Below are positions 18,678 to 29,394 of a DNA stretch of 64,000 bases, piece by piece. Below the pieces are notes generated by a model, which was not told the origin of the DNA, did not search any database, and saw only the letters and a program-made list of their open reading frames with translations. The stretch covers positions 930,001-994,000 of the forward strand of contig OZ251242.1 of assembly GCA_965240325.2 (NCBI GenBank), read 5' to 3'. Both the position numbers and the translations under genes were made by a program. This DNA is from Rebecca billardiae RCC1528 (Eukaryota > Haptophyta). Each line of letters begins with the position of its first letter. Position 1 is the stretch's first letter.

Positions 18678-21600
18678 TCACGTTGCGCCCGCGCCCGCGG
18701 GTGCTGGCTGCAGGCGCAGCTGCGCGCGCGCCTCGTCCAGCACAGCCTGGTCGACGCCGGCAGCGGCGGCCATGCTGACGAGCTCCTCGGCAAGCTCGCC
18801 CTCGGCGGCCACGGCGGGCGCGTCCTCGAGCGCGTGCGCGAGCAGCACCTCCGCCTCCACCGCGAGAGGGTCGGGCTCACCAAGCCCACCCGCAAGCCAC
18901 GTGGCGTTGAGCGCGGCGCTCGGCTCGGCAGCGATGCGCGGCACCTTGTGGGCCGGCGGCTCGGCGGCGGCGTCGGCGGCCGCGTCGGCGCCGGCGGCCG
19001 CCGCCGCGCGCTTCGCCGCCCGGCGGCGGCGCGTGGCCTCGTGCGCGCGGCGCACCTCGTCCAGCACCGTCACGCGCGCGCGGCGGAACTCCGCGTGCGC
19101 GGGCGCCGGCCGCACGCGCGAGAGCGGGACCGTCGCCTCCTCCCATGAAACGCGCATGCGCACGCGGCAGCTGCGCGGCTCGGCGGCGGTCGGCGCGGCG
19201 GCGGCCGGCGCGTCGGCGTGCGAATCGGCAGCCTCGGCCATCGGCGCATCTTCCGCGCCGTGCGCGCCGGCCGCGGCCCCGCGCGGCGCGGGCGCGCCCG
19301 CGCCGCCCGCCGCGCCCGCCTCCGCCGCGCCCGCCTCCGCCGCGCCCGCCTCGGCCGCGCCCGCCTCGGCCGCGCCCGCCTCGGCCGCGCCCGCCTCCGC
19401 CGCGCCCGCCTCCGCCGCGCCCGCCTCCGCCGCGCCCGCCTCCGCCGCGCCCGCCTCCGCCGCGCCCGCCTCCGCCGCGCCCGCCTCGGCCGCGCCCGCC
19501 TCCGCCGCGCCCGCCTCGGCCGCGCCCGCCTCCGCCGCGCCCAGCACCAGAGCCTCCCACCACACGTCGTCCTGAAGCACCTCGACGCGCTCGGACGGCC
19601 GCGGCCGCCAGCCGAGCGGCGCGCCCGCGATCGGCGGCCGGAGGCGGGTGGCCGGCAGCTCCTCCTGATGCGGGGCGTTGCGGGCGGGCGGGCGGGAAGG
19701 GAGTGCGGTGGGGGGCCGGTGAGAATGTGCCCGCGCGCCCGCGGCTGGGCGCGCGGCCCGGCGCGCTGCGCGGCCGCAGCAGCGCGCGCGGCCGCCGCAG
19801 AGACGCCGCGCCGCGCCACACCTGCAGGGGCTCCGCGCCCGCGCCGGTGACAAAGTTGAGATACTCCACGACCACCCGCGGCGCGGCCTCGTCCTCCAGC
19901 CGGTCCTGCTCGGGCAGCGAGAGTCCGGACGATCCGGGGAGGCGCGCGCCCGATCCGGGGCGCGCGCCCGCCTTGCGCCGCGCGCGGCCCGCCGGTCGGA
20001 TCACCCGGACTACGCTCGCCCTGGACCAGGACCAGAGGAATCCGTCGTCGAGATTCCGAACGTCCACGAGGCTGCCCGGCGCGGCCGCGCCGCCCACGTC
20101 CGCGCTGGGCAGCACCTGGCGCGCGAGCCGCGCCTCGAACGCAGCCAGTAGCTCCTCCGAGCCCACCTGCGATTCGAGCGCCCACACGTGCGTGCGCTCG
20201 GCGCGCGGCGTGACAAGGTACCGCCACTCCTGCGGCCGGAGCGGTGCGGAGGCGGCGGGAGGCGGCGCGGCGGGGGCGGGTGGCGTCGACACCGCGCGCG
20301 CGGGCGAACGCGGCGGCGAGGGAGGGGCTGGGGGGCTGGGGCCACGGCCAGCTGCGGCGAGCGTGCGCACCCGCGCGCGCGCGACCCCGCGCGCGCACGC
20401 GCAAGCGCTCGCCGCAGCTGCCGCGCGGGTCACGCGACGCCCGATGCGCGGCGACGGCGCGCGCGGACGAGCGCGCAGCTCTCGGACGCGCAGCCCCCGA
20501 CCCCAAACCCCCGCGGGCGCGCACACGCGCGCCAGCCAGCGCGCAACCATGCAGCCGCGGGCAGGCAGGCGCGCGCGCGCGCGCGGGCCATGCGCGCGCG
20601 TGCACGCACCTGCTCAGCTTCGTCAAAGCGCAGGGCGTGGACGGCGTCGATCTCGATCGGGGAGTCGTCCACGCCCGACGACTCGGAGGCGCTCCCGTCG
20701 ACGACCCTCGCGCCCCCCGCCCCCAAAGCCGCCGTCGCCGCCGCCGCGTGGCCGGCGCACGTCGCTCCTTTAGGCGCGACACCGCCGCTCCGCGCGGCGG
20801 CCATGGCGCGCTTGCTTTCGACTCGAGCGCTCTCCGCCTCGGCGGCGGCGGCGGCGGCCTGCGCCGCCTCCGCCGCCTCCGCCGCCGCCTTCGCCTCCGC
20901 CGCCTCGCGCTCCTTGCGCTCCACCATCTTGAGCAGCCACTCCGGCATATTCCGCCGAGGCTGCGAGGCGCCACCGGCCTTTGCGGCGGGCACGCCCGCG
21001 GCGGCCGCGCCCGCCGCTCCGCCCGCAGCGCCGCCTCCGCCGTTGGGCACTGCGCTGCCGGCCGGGGCTCTCGGCGCCGCGGGCGCGCGGGGCGATGGCG
21101 CCGAGGCGGGCGCGCCCGCGCCCGTAGGGCGCGCGCCCGCCGCCCCGCCCGCCGCCGTCGGTCGGCTCTGCGCCGCCGCACCCGCCGACTGCACCCTTGG
21201 GGTCGGCACGCGCGCCGCGGCCGCGCTCGCGGCCGCGGCGGTCGCGGCCGCGGCGCGCGCCGCGGCCTCCTTCTCGCGCTCGAGCCTCGCGGCCTCGGCG
21301 GCCTTGGCGCGGCGCGACGTGGCGATCGACTCGCGCTTCGCCTCGGCGATGCGCCGCGCGCGCTCCTTCGCTCTCTCCTCGTTCTGATGTTGAGCCTTTC
21401 GGATGGCGGCGAGCGTCGTCGCGTCGACGCCCTGACCCTTGGAGCCCGCGGCGTCGAGGCCGACGCCGGCGGCGGGCATCGAGCCGTGCGTCTTGCTCAG
21501 CGCGACCACGTCATCCACGCCGGAGTGCATCCGCCTCTCCACGTCCGCCGCCTCGGGCGGCGGCACGAAGCGCGGAGAGATGGCCGCCTCCGAGTCGGCC

Positions 21601-21923
21601 GCGGCGGCCGAGCGGCGCTTCAGAATGCCGACGGGCTGGTGCGGGGCCGGCGGCGAGGCGAGCGGTGGCGGCGGCGGCGGCAGGCGCGACGGCTGCTGTG
21701 TCACCACCGCCGGCGGCGGTGCGGCGGCTGGCCGCGCCGCGCGGCGCGGGTCGATCGGCTGGCCCGCTTGGCGGCGGCGCGTGTTCAGATCGGCGACGAG
21801 CCGCGCCATGTCGACGCCGCCGACGCCCTGGAAGTAGTCGTCACGGTCGATGGAGTGGTCGAGCTCCCATAGCTGCGCGAAGAGCTGCTCTGCGCGCTCG
21901 AACGCCTGCTCGTCCGTGGCCAT
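18678..21923 (-). CDS. Agenet/Tudor-like domain protein, three exons
   Basis: Inferred exons are 21923-20610, 20229-19822 and 19664-18678, all joined in phase 0 at CAG|GT donors and CAG acceptors, giving about 902 residues. Exon 1 is disordered with a charged helix (about 220-290, QNEERAKERARRIAEAKRE) and a short MPEWLLKMVERKERE helix. Exon 2 holds an Agenet/Tudor-like fold (GSLVDVRNLDDGFLWSWSRASVV ... VVEYLNF) whose last strand is completed only after splicing to exon 3 (EELPATRLRPP). A second such fold follows (SERVEVLQDDVWWEALVLG ... RVSWEEATVPLSRVRP), split by about 15 AAEAG repeats. Agenet folds bind methylated peptides or chromatin partners, so a nuclear reader role is plausible but unproven. 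The ATG at 21923 (CCGATGG) was chosen because upstream frame runs into the divergent gene. Confidence 0.7.
19311..19545. repeat. 15-bp coding minisatellite (AAEAG)n
   Basis: About 15 tandem units of CGCGCCCGCCTC(C/G)GC type on the plus strand, read as Ala-Ala-Glu-Ala-Gly on the minus strand. It sits inside the second Agenet-like fold. All units stay in frame. Confidence 0.9.
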
Positions 21924-22194
21924 CGGCTGCGCCGCCGGCTGGACCGCCACGCGCGCCGCCTCTCGAGCGGCGGCACCCCTGGTCCGCTCCACTGGCCACT
22001 CGGGCGACTGGCGAGCGCGAGAGTCCGGATGGACCGCGCGCAGCTCTTGACTGGCCGGATAACTGTTGCGCGCCCGGCATTTGTCGTTTCGCGACGTCAG
22101 GGAGTGTGTTGTTTGGGGGCGCGACCTCCATTGTGCCCGCAGCCCATCCCGCCCCCGCCGGCGCACGAGCGAGCGCTCGTGCGGGCCGGGCGCC
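21924..22194. promoter_or_regulatory. Divergent promoter region between Agenet-like gene and CFAP210-like gene
   Basis: A 271-bp spacer separates two start codons facing away from each other, so both promoters must lie here or overlap the first exons. Its middle (about 22060-22130) is lower in GC than the flanking coding DNA. No TATA box or known element was identified. Confidence 0.5.
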
Positions 22195-23983
22195 ATGCCG
22201 TTCGTGATGACACGGCCGAGCTACGTCGACGAGTCGCTTTTCGGCTCGAACCATGTGGTGGCAAAGGCGCGGCTCGCCGTTGCCGCCGCCAACCCGGAGG
22301 CGAACGCGGGCGTGATCAGCGGCGGCGACCTCGAGCGAATCAAGTCGTCGACGCTCGGCAGCGAGCGGTCGGCTGCGGCGGGCGCGCGCGCGCAGCGGCA
22401 GGAAGCGCTCCGCGCCATGTCGCTCGCCAAGACGGCCAAGTGGCCCAACACCATCGAGGCGATCCGCAAGAAGAAGGAGGCCTCGCGCCGGGAGCGCCTC
22501 GACGCGGAGGAGGCGCTGCGCGTCGCGATCGACAAGGAGGAGGAGTCGTTCAAGGCGGAGAAGCGGCGGCTCGCGATCGAGCGGGCGAACAAGATGCTGT
22601 ACGACCAGACCGACCGCGTCAAGGCGCTGCACACGCGCATGCACATGGCCGAGCTCGACGCGGCGCGCGCGGAGCAGATCGCGTTCAAGGAAGCCGCAAA
22701 GCAGCGCGAGCGCGAGCGCGAGACGATGTGGCACGAGCAGCAGAAGGACATGCTGCGCAAGATGGACGCGGACGAGGACGCGCGCGACGCGGAGGACTTC
22801 GCGCGGCGCATGGAGGAGCGCCGGCTGCGCGAGGCGCAGGTCGCGCTCAAGCACGCCGAGTACGCGGACAAGCTCGCGACGATTAAACGCGAGGGCGAGC
22901 TGATGCGGCAGAAGGCGGCGGATGACTTGCGGAAGGAGCGCGAGATGGAGGCGCAGCGGATGGCGACGGAGGCGGCGGCGCGGGAGGAGTCGCTGCGGCT
23001 CAACGACTTCCTCAAGGAGCAGAAGAAGGAGCAGGCGAGGAAGGAGGCCGAGGAGGAGGCGCGCATGCGCAGGTGCGCGGCCGCGCGCCCGCGCCCGCCG
23101 CGCCTCGCGCCCGACCGCTGCCGCCGCCGCCTGTGCCGCCGCCGCCGCCGCCGCGAGCGCTGCCGACGGAGCCTTGGCTCGCGCGCTGAGCACGCGCGCA
23201 CGCCGCGCCGCGCGCACGCCGCGCGCAGGTACGCCATCGCCAAGGAGGAGTCCCTCCTCGCGCGCAGGAAGCGCGAGGAGGAGCGCTTCGACGCGAAGCA
23301 GCAGGTGCGGCAGCGCATGATTGACGCCCAGGTCGAGCGGCTTGCGCGCATGCAGGCGACGACCGACACACGGATGCAGCGGCAGGTGGAGGAGCTCGAG
23401 TCGCAGGTGCGCGAGGCGGAGCGCGCGCGGCACGAGAAGGCGCGCGCCGACCTCATCGCCACGCACATCTCGCGGCAGCAGCAGCTCAAGTGGCGCGCCG
23501 ACGCGAAGCAGCAGGCAGAGCTCGAGCAGCAGCACTACGCGTCGCAGCTCGGCGAGCTCAACGCGCGGCTGCGCAAGGAGGAGCTGCAGAAGATGCAGGG
23601 CGACCGGAAGGAGCGCGAGCGGCTGGACGACTACCTCTTCGACCAGATGGCCGAACGGCAGGCGAAGGAGCTCCACGAGCGCCAGGAGGAGGTGGAGGAG
23701 GCCGAGCACATCCGCCAGTTCCTCTCGGTAAGCCCACGGGCTGCGGGCCGCCGGCCGCGGACCGCGCGCGCGCGCGCTCGACGCGACGCGCGACGCCTCT
23801 GCGCGCGCGCGCGCGCGCGCGCGCCGGCGCTCACCCGCAACCTGCTGCCCGGCGCGCGCGCAGGACGAGGAGGCGATCTTCCAGCAGTACGCGCAGATGT
23901 GCATCGACGAGCTCAAGGACGAGGGGAAGACGACCAAGCCGATCGAGCTGCTGCTCTCAAAGAAGCACAACCTGGCAGACTGA
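22195..23983 (+). CDS. CFAP210: CFAP210/CCDC173-like flagellar microtubule inner protein, three exons
   Basis: Inferred exons are 22195-23072, 23229-23727 and 23864-23983, giving 498 residues. Intron 1 (156 bp) splits an Arg codon (AG|GTGCGC ... GCAG|GTACGCC). Intron 2 (136 bp) starts GTAAGC and ends GCAG. The protein is almost entirely coiled coil. It has an N-terminal DLERIKSSTL segment, a hallmark ERANKMLYDQTDRVKALH stretch (about residue 130), long KE-rich helices and a short C-terminal domain QQYAQMCIDELKDEGK...PIELLL. Order, length (human about 550) and the Tyr-Gln-Thr-Asp-Arg-Val-Lys segment match CFAP210/CCDC173, a protein lining the lumen of axonemal doublet microtubules. It implies a flagellated life stage. 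Other trichohyalin-like axonemal proteins remain possible. Confidence 0.7.
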
Positions 23984-24631
23984 ATTTACGAAGCGCACAG
24001 CTAAATTTCGACGGCGGTAAAATATATAGCAAAGGCGCGATGGACTACGGCTCGATTGTCAGCATGGACGTGATAAGCACATTGGCACTTTGCTGAGTTA
24101 GTGAGTAGTACGAACACTTATACTTATAGTTATGAACGTATGACCGGCGGCGGGACGCGATCGCCAGTCGCGAGATTACACGGCTCGCGTCGAGACGGAG
24201 TAAGTAAGGCGTAAGCTACCGCTCACGCTGTGATGATGCTCTACGGTTCTGAGCTAGTAGTAACGGAGTGCTCACACAATATAGTAGTAGACTCTACGGT
24301 CGTAACCTAGTTGACACCGCGGTCGCGTCACTCGGGCGTCCGCAAAGTTACTCAGTGTCTAGTATCGCGAGCCCCCGCTCGCATTGGTGTTCGGTAAGAA
24401 CAACCAATGCGAGCGGAGCGAGTTTTCCGGTAGGACACGCGTAGTCCGGTGATTCCTATACAAGATTGATGGCCTTCCAATAAGTATCCCACGGAATACA
24501 GTTTAGTCAGATCCCAATTGGTGCCAACGGTTTTCCGTGCAAAGTGCTAAGGGTACTCCCGGACCGGGTGGTACCGCATCGCAAGTTTTGTTGTATGTAA
24601 GTAATGAATACGGACCGGTACATCAGTAAGT
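23984..24631. other. Intergenic DNA with a 17-bp-arm hairpin
   Basis: No gene was recognised. The base composition is much less GC-rich than the genes. An inverted repeat at 24376-24392 and 24398-24415 (CGCTCGCATTGGT... and complement, one base bulged) forms a stable hairpin with a 5-nt loop, and a related GCGAGCGGAGCGAG stretch follows. Confidence 0.5.
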
Positions 24632-24920
24632 AAGTCGTGCACCCCTCCTTTCATCTGTATTCGGAGTGTTGCAGCACGGTGGTGGTGCACCCTTTCATCT
24701 GTATAAGTGTATTCGGAGTGGTGCAGCAGACGCAGTGGTGGTGCATCAACCCTCCTTTCATCATCTGTAGTATTATTTGGAGTGGTGCACGGAGTGTGGT
24801 GCATGCACCCCTCCTTTCATCTGTATGGTATCATCCGGAGTGGTGCAGCAGTGGTGGTGCACCCAACAAGTGCACCCCTCCTTTCATCGTCTGATGTATT
24901 ATTCGGAGTGGTGCCCCGGA
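24632..24920. repeat. Degenerate tandem repeats of about 60-75 bp
   Basis: Five degenerate units each contain a CCTTTCATCNTCTGTAT-like segment followed by TATTCGGAGTGGTGCA and a TGGTGGTGCA segment. Frames through it encode repeated short peptides and are not taken as genes. Confidence 0.75.
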
Positions 24921-26055
24921 CACTCGGCGGTGAATCCGAGCCGCCGCTCCCGGGATCCGTGGCCGGCCCATACTCTCATCGTACTTCGTAGTCACGCAGC
25001 AGCCGTATATATATATATATATATCAGATTAGTATCGGTAATAACGACGTGCGGTATGTATGCACTCGGGCAAGCGTCAGGCTCAGAGTGCAGCAGTAGA
25101 CACATAGAATGCGCGTCCGCGCCTTCCAACCAGGTCAGGCAGTGCGCCACCCGCAGCCCTGCCCCTCTGAGGTCCGAGCAGGGCCGGGATGGAGCGCACC
25201 GCCTCGCCCTCGGCCTGGCGGCACGCGGCCCGGGCGACGGCAGATCAGCCGCCGCAGCCGTATATGTGGGGTTATTGGTACAATAACTGATTGTCTAAGA
25301 GGACGACAAGAACGCCGGGCGCCAGCGCCGCTCATCAGCCACATCGCCCTCTACCAGACCATCGCCTCAAAGCGCTGCTCCCGGACAAACAGTCTGTCCG
25401 GGTTTGTCGCCGCGGAGATCTGCTGTTTCCGGCGCCCCCTGGCTGCTTCGCCAGGCGCGGGCGCGCGAGATGGCTGCAGCCGGGCTCGTGGCCCTGCGTC
25501 GCCGGCGGCGGCGGCTCGCACGCGGGTGGCGCGTCGCGTGCACCGACCAACATCTTTCGGCAACCCGCCCACCCAGGGCCCGTTGGTCTGGTGCTCGGGC
25601 GGCGGGACCACAACACCCGCCGTCCGACCGCCCGGTCCTGCGGCGCTGCACTTAGGGCTCATGTGACCCCCTGCCTCCCAACACGATTGGGTTTTTCAGG
25701 TTAGGTCCCCAGCAGTGCTGCTCCCGGGCGGTCAGGTGGAGGTTCAGTCGACGAGTCCGCAGGCGCTCAGCCTTCCGTCAGCGGACGTCCGCGCGGGATC
25801 ACTCACGCACCGCGTCTCGTCGACGGCGAGCGGCATGCCCACCGCATCTGCTGCCGCTCCCACTGAGTAGGAACACACGCAGCCGCCTCGGCATCGACAT
25901 GCCAGGCGGCGTGCCCACCTTCGGCCAGCAGTTGGCGTCGGCGTTCACGAGGACGGCTAGACATATATATAGAGTCAGCAAAAAGCAAGGTGAAGGTCCG
26001 AACAATTGTTGGGGACCCTGATGATGTAGTCTATATCTATAAATAAGTCAGACTG
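24921..26055. other. Intergenic DNA with small hairpins and a TA microsatellite
   Basis: A (TA)n run lies at about 25006-25024 and a hairpin with arms CCCGGACA and TGTCCGGG at 25379-25401. A GGCTAGACATATATAT stretch at 25955-25970 is repeated at 29109-29124. Frames in 25135-25700 are Arg/Ala-rich in all readings and none resembles a known family. Confidence 0.4.
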
Positions 26056-27631
26056 TCATGAGACTGCTGTCGTCTGTAGTAGTCCGCCGTGCCGAACTTG
26101 GGCGGTCTGCGTCTGAATACGCGCTGACGACGAGGTCTCGGCCATCATGCTCGAGACCGCAGTATTGAAGGCGGCGATCCCGCCGGGGTAGGCCTCGATC
26201 ACGGTGAGGAGCAGCTGCCGGTCCTCGCTGTACATGCAATCCGCGTGGCGCGCGTCGAAGTTCCGAAAGATGAGGGCAGACCAGGTGGTCGTCATGCTCG
26301 GGAGCCGCAGCACGTCCGTCTTGCTCTTGCGCTCGGCCCCAATCGTGAGGTGGACGAAAAGCTCGAGCACGCACCAGCTGCACGCCATCGGGGACGTGAC
26401 GAAAGGCGCGCAGGCACAGGAGGGGTGGGTGGGTGGGTGGGTGGGTGGGTGGGTGAGGAAGGCGCGAGCGCAAGCGGCGCGCGGGGAGGCGTGTGGGGGG
26501 CGGTAGGTGGGCTCGTGCTCGCGCGTGAGCGTGCGCACGCACGCGCGCACAGGGCACAGGCGCTGATGGAGACTGGGGCCGAGGAGGACGAGAACTGGCG
26601 ATCGCAGCCGGCCAGGAACACGGGCAGGGTCGCCAAGCCCGGCCCGGGCGACGTATCCACGAGGCAGTACTGATCGATCCACAGCCGGGGCGCGCGCCCG
26701 TGCACGCGCGCAAAGTCGGCCGCCCACAGCAGCAGCTGCTCGGCCTTCTCCACCGCGCTGTCGTGGTGCGAGTAGTGGCACACGAAGGCGTCCACGCTGC
26801 CAATCGCTGCGGGCTGCGTCTTGGCGAAGTAATCCTCGTCGGTGAGCCTGCCCGCTAGTCCCGCGGCACATACCACGTCCGCGCCCACCGATCGGAAGGC
26901 CGCCTGCCCCAGCTGCAGCGCGTCGTCCGCCGAGCGGCCGTTGAGCAGCGCGCTGATCAGTGTCGCCGAGCTGATTGTCTCGCCGTGCGAAGCAAGCCAG
27001 GCCTGCACGACCTCACGGAGTCGACCGGATGCCGCTGCAACGCCGGTCAGCAGGAAGACCGACGCGTCGATGAAAGGCGGGAACGCGCCGAAGCTGTCTG
27101 TCTTCGGCGTGATCCCCAACACAGCGCGGACATCGGTCGTGGCGATGGCCAAGCCCATCACGATCTGCGTGACCGAGTACACGCGCCACACCATGTCGAG
27201 CTGCGCGCGGGCCAGCGTGTGCCTGGTGAGCAGCGCGACGACGAGAACCACGAAGCCCCACACGTTCGCAATAACGACGGCGCCCATTCGCGCCAAGCGC
27301 CAGGCCTGATATATGTGCACGCGGCGGACGATCGTGCACCGCTGCACTTGCTGGTACCGTCCACGAGCGCGCGCGCGGACGGGAGAATGATACGGGCAAA
27401 GGCAGCGTAGACGGTGTAGACGATGAAGAGAACGTACACCATCAGACCGATTCGCACCACGCGAGGTTGAGTCGGCAAGAGCGCGAGGAGCAGGCTGAGC
27501 GCGCCAAGGCTGTAGGTGATGTTGATCATCGCGGAGCGAGCGTAGAGCATCGCTCGAATCGGCGCGAGGCCAAACACCAGGGCGAGCATGAACAGGGTCA
27601 GCCCAAGCGCCACGGCGGGGATCTGGATCAT
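26056..27631 (-). pseudogene. Six-helix membrane protein with C-terminal TIR-like domain, frameshifted
   Basis: Inferred exons are 27631-27365, 27305-26558 and 26377-26056. Exon 1 starts at ATG 27631 and encodes three hydrophobic helices. After a 59-bp intron (or a frameshift in a CG run) three more follow (ANVWGFVVLVVALL; VTQIVMGLAIA; DASVFLLTGVA). The soluble tail has a TIR-like consensus common in protists: DAFVCHYSHHD, APRLWIDQYCLVD, LPVFLAGCD, LVLLGP and RLWCVLELF. The last motif forms only when the 180-bp intron 26378-26557 (GTGCCC...GTGCAG) is removed. Between AGCDRQ and LVLLGP the frame changes by one base near 26591-26598 with no room for an intron. The gene is therefore either a recent pseudogene, an allele or a sequence error. 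TIR-like domains act in signalling, adhesion or NAD cleavage. The activity here is unknown. Confidence 0.6.
26421..26455. repeat. (GGTG)n microsatellite inside an intron
   Basis: About eight GGGT units on the plus strand, read CCCA on the coding strand, lie within intron 26378-26557 of the TIR-like gene and lengthen its pyrimidine-rich part. Confidence 0.85.
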
Positions 27632-29113
27632 TCTCTGGCGCCGGCGGCCCTGCGGTCGCGCGGGAGCGGTGCGACGCGACGAAGGGCTCAGTGCGCGTCG
27701 CGGTCGGACGCGCTCTCGGAGGAAGGCGGGTACGCACCGCGCTGCGAGAGCGCTCAAGCGCGCCGCGGATGTCGAGTGTGGAGGGTTGACTCGCGGGACC
27801 CTGGGTGACACGTGGGTCACCCTCCGCCTCGGCGGGTGACACGCGGGCCCCTGGCATGGCACGAGTGCACGGTGACCGGGTGACGTTGATGCGGCTCGCG
27901 AGCTCTTCGACTAGGTAGTCATTATTGTCAGCAATAAAGATTCGTCCACATTTCCGCCACTCGAGGATGTTCTAAAATGTGAGCACATGCAATAAGTTCA
28001 AAAGTCACCGTTAATTCGGTGATCACGGATCAGGCGCAACATTTACTCATGATGGCGCAGCTGAAGTGGGGGTGAGATCACTGAGATGCAACCTCACTAA
28101 ATATACTGTATTTGGAAGTCGCCATCGATTAATGAGCCTCGGTCAGATATAATGAATACTACGTATAGTTGCGAACTTGGCGCCACGTACCGGCTCGTCA
28201 CGACGATACCATCAATATGTGGCGTTATAGGGAACCTCAACCTATAACTGAGTGTCTATGAGCGACGCCAAGAATCCGGCTCGCACCGTCGCACGGCGTC
28301 AGGCACGGCATTCCTGCGTTCATCCCGCGCGCACCGCCGCGCGCAGGAGTCCTGGTGCGCTGCCAATCTGGCCCACAGTGGCGCACCTGCAGGACTCGGT
28401 TGGTTACCGCTCACATCGGATCGATCAGGCTTCGCTCTCGGGGGCGCCATGGGGCTGCTCACGACGAAGGCGCCGAGCTGGGCAAGGGAATCGCCTGCAT
28501 CGGGCACTGCCGGGTGCACGCTCCGCTGCAGGAGGTGCACCGCAGTCGCCGCAGCCCCTCTGCTCGGTAAGGTCGCTGGCTGTCTGTGTGGCCCGGCTCC
28601 CCGCCTGATCGTTCGGCGGCGCGACGTCATCCGATCTGTCTTCGCCGCGTCGCCCCTCACGCAATGGTCTCTTGCTCTCGCCGCTGTCGCGTCAACCCGC
28701 ACGCTTCATCGATTGAGATACGCGCTCGCCTCGCGCCCGTGCGTCGCGCGGGTGCGGCGCACTCTGACGCGTGTCTGCTCGCCGCACGTCGCGATCGATC
28801 GTGCGCGCGCGGCCGCGCAGTCCTCGTCTCTTCTATTTCTAAACGGGATTCATCAACTACTACTTGGACGCCCGCTCCAACTTATAAAGGGGACTCGCGG
28901 GCGCCCTCTCGACCTCGGGCAGCAGCTCAACCGCCACGCCGCTGCCAGCGCCCGCTGTCGTTCGTTGCTCAAATCCCAACATAGCTAACTGTGATCGTTC
29001 CATGATTGATCATCGTGGTCGTCTACTCCACGACGCCGCGCGCCGCGACCATCCAGCTCCAGAGTCCATTCGTACCCGACGCCTTGTACGAGCCGGGCAT
29101 GGCGGAGTGGCTA

Positions 29114-29116
<3 letters not shown>
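27632..29116. other. Intergenic DNA, no gene recognised
   Basis: This includes the upstream region of the TIR-like gene. The part 27890-28250 is AT-richer than coding DNA and may be promoter or spacer. Frames between 28250 and 28990 exist in several readings at once but lack recognisable motifs. Confidence 0.4.

Positions 29117-29197
<81 letters not shown>
29117..29197. repeat. (TA)n microsatellite of about 80 bp
   Basis: An uninterrupted TA run about 200 bp beyond the stop codon of the giant gene, preceded by GGCTAGACATAT, which also precedes a TA run near 25960. Confidence 0.95.
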
Positions 29198-29201
<4 letters not shown>

Positions 29202-29394
29202 TATGAATCATTAGGCGACGAGCGAGCGACCGCGGCCGCGCTCAGCTGAGCTCGGACTGAGCCACGACTACGTACGTACGAATTACGATCACGTTGCTTG
29301 CCGCGCGCGCGCTCTCGAGGGTCGCACACTCGCACCCCAGTAGTGTGTCATAATACTGCAGATATACTATATTATTATTGAGAGAGCATCATCA

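Noticed and set aside
19070-21181. 703-codon minus-strand frame
   Set aside because: It overlaps the Agenet exons in another frame and is nearly all Arg, Ala and Gly. The accepted exons carry the domain motifs.
22066-24096. Reading the CFAP210-like gene as one 676-codon frame
   Set aside because: Intron 1 happens to be a multiple of three without stops, so the frame stays open. However, both introns have clear GT-AG borders, Arg-rich non-helical translation, and removal restores the coiled coil and the C-terminal domain.
24632-24920. Possible CRISPR-like array
   Set aside because: Units are degenerate, spacers are not unique and uniform in size, and the genome is eukaryotic.
25135-25700. 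Overlapping frames on both strands
   Set aside because: Several frames are open at once, composition follows GC content, and no motif or homology could be recognised.
29096-29125. tRNA-like GGCGGAGTGGCTAGAC stretch
   Set aside because: It resembles the D-arm of a Leu/Ser tRNA, but it runs straight into the TA microsatellite. No anticodon arm, T-arm or acceptor pairing was found.
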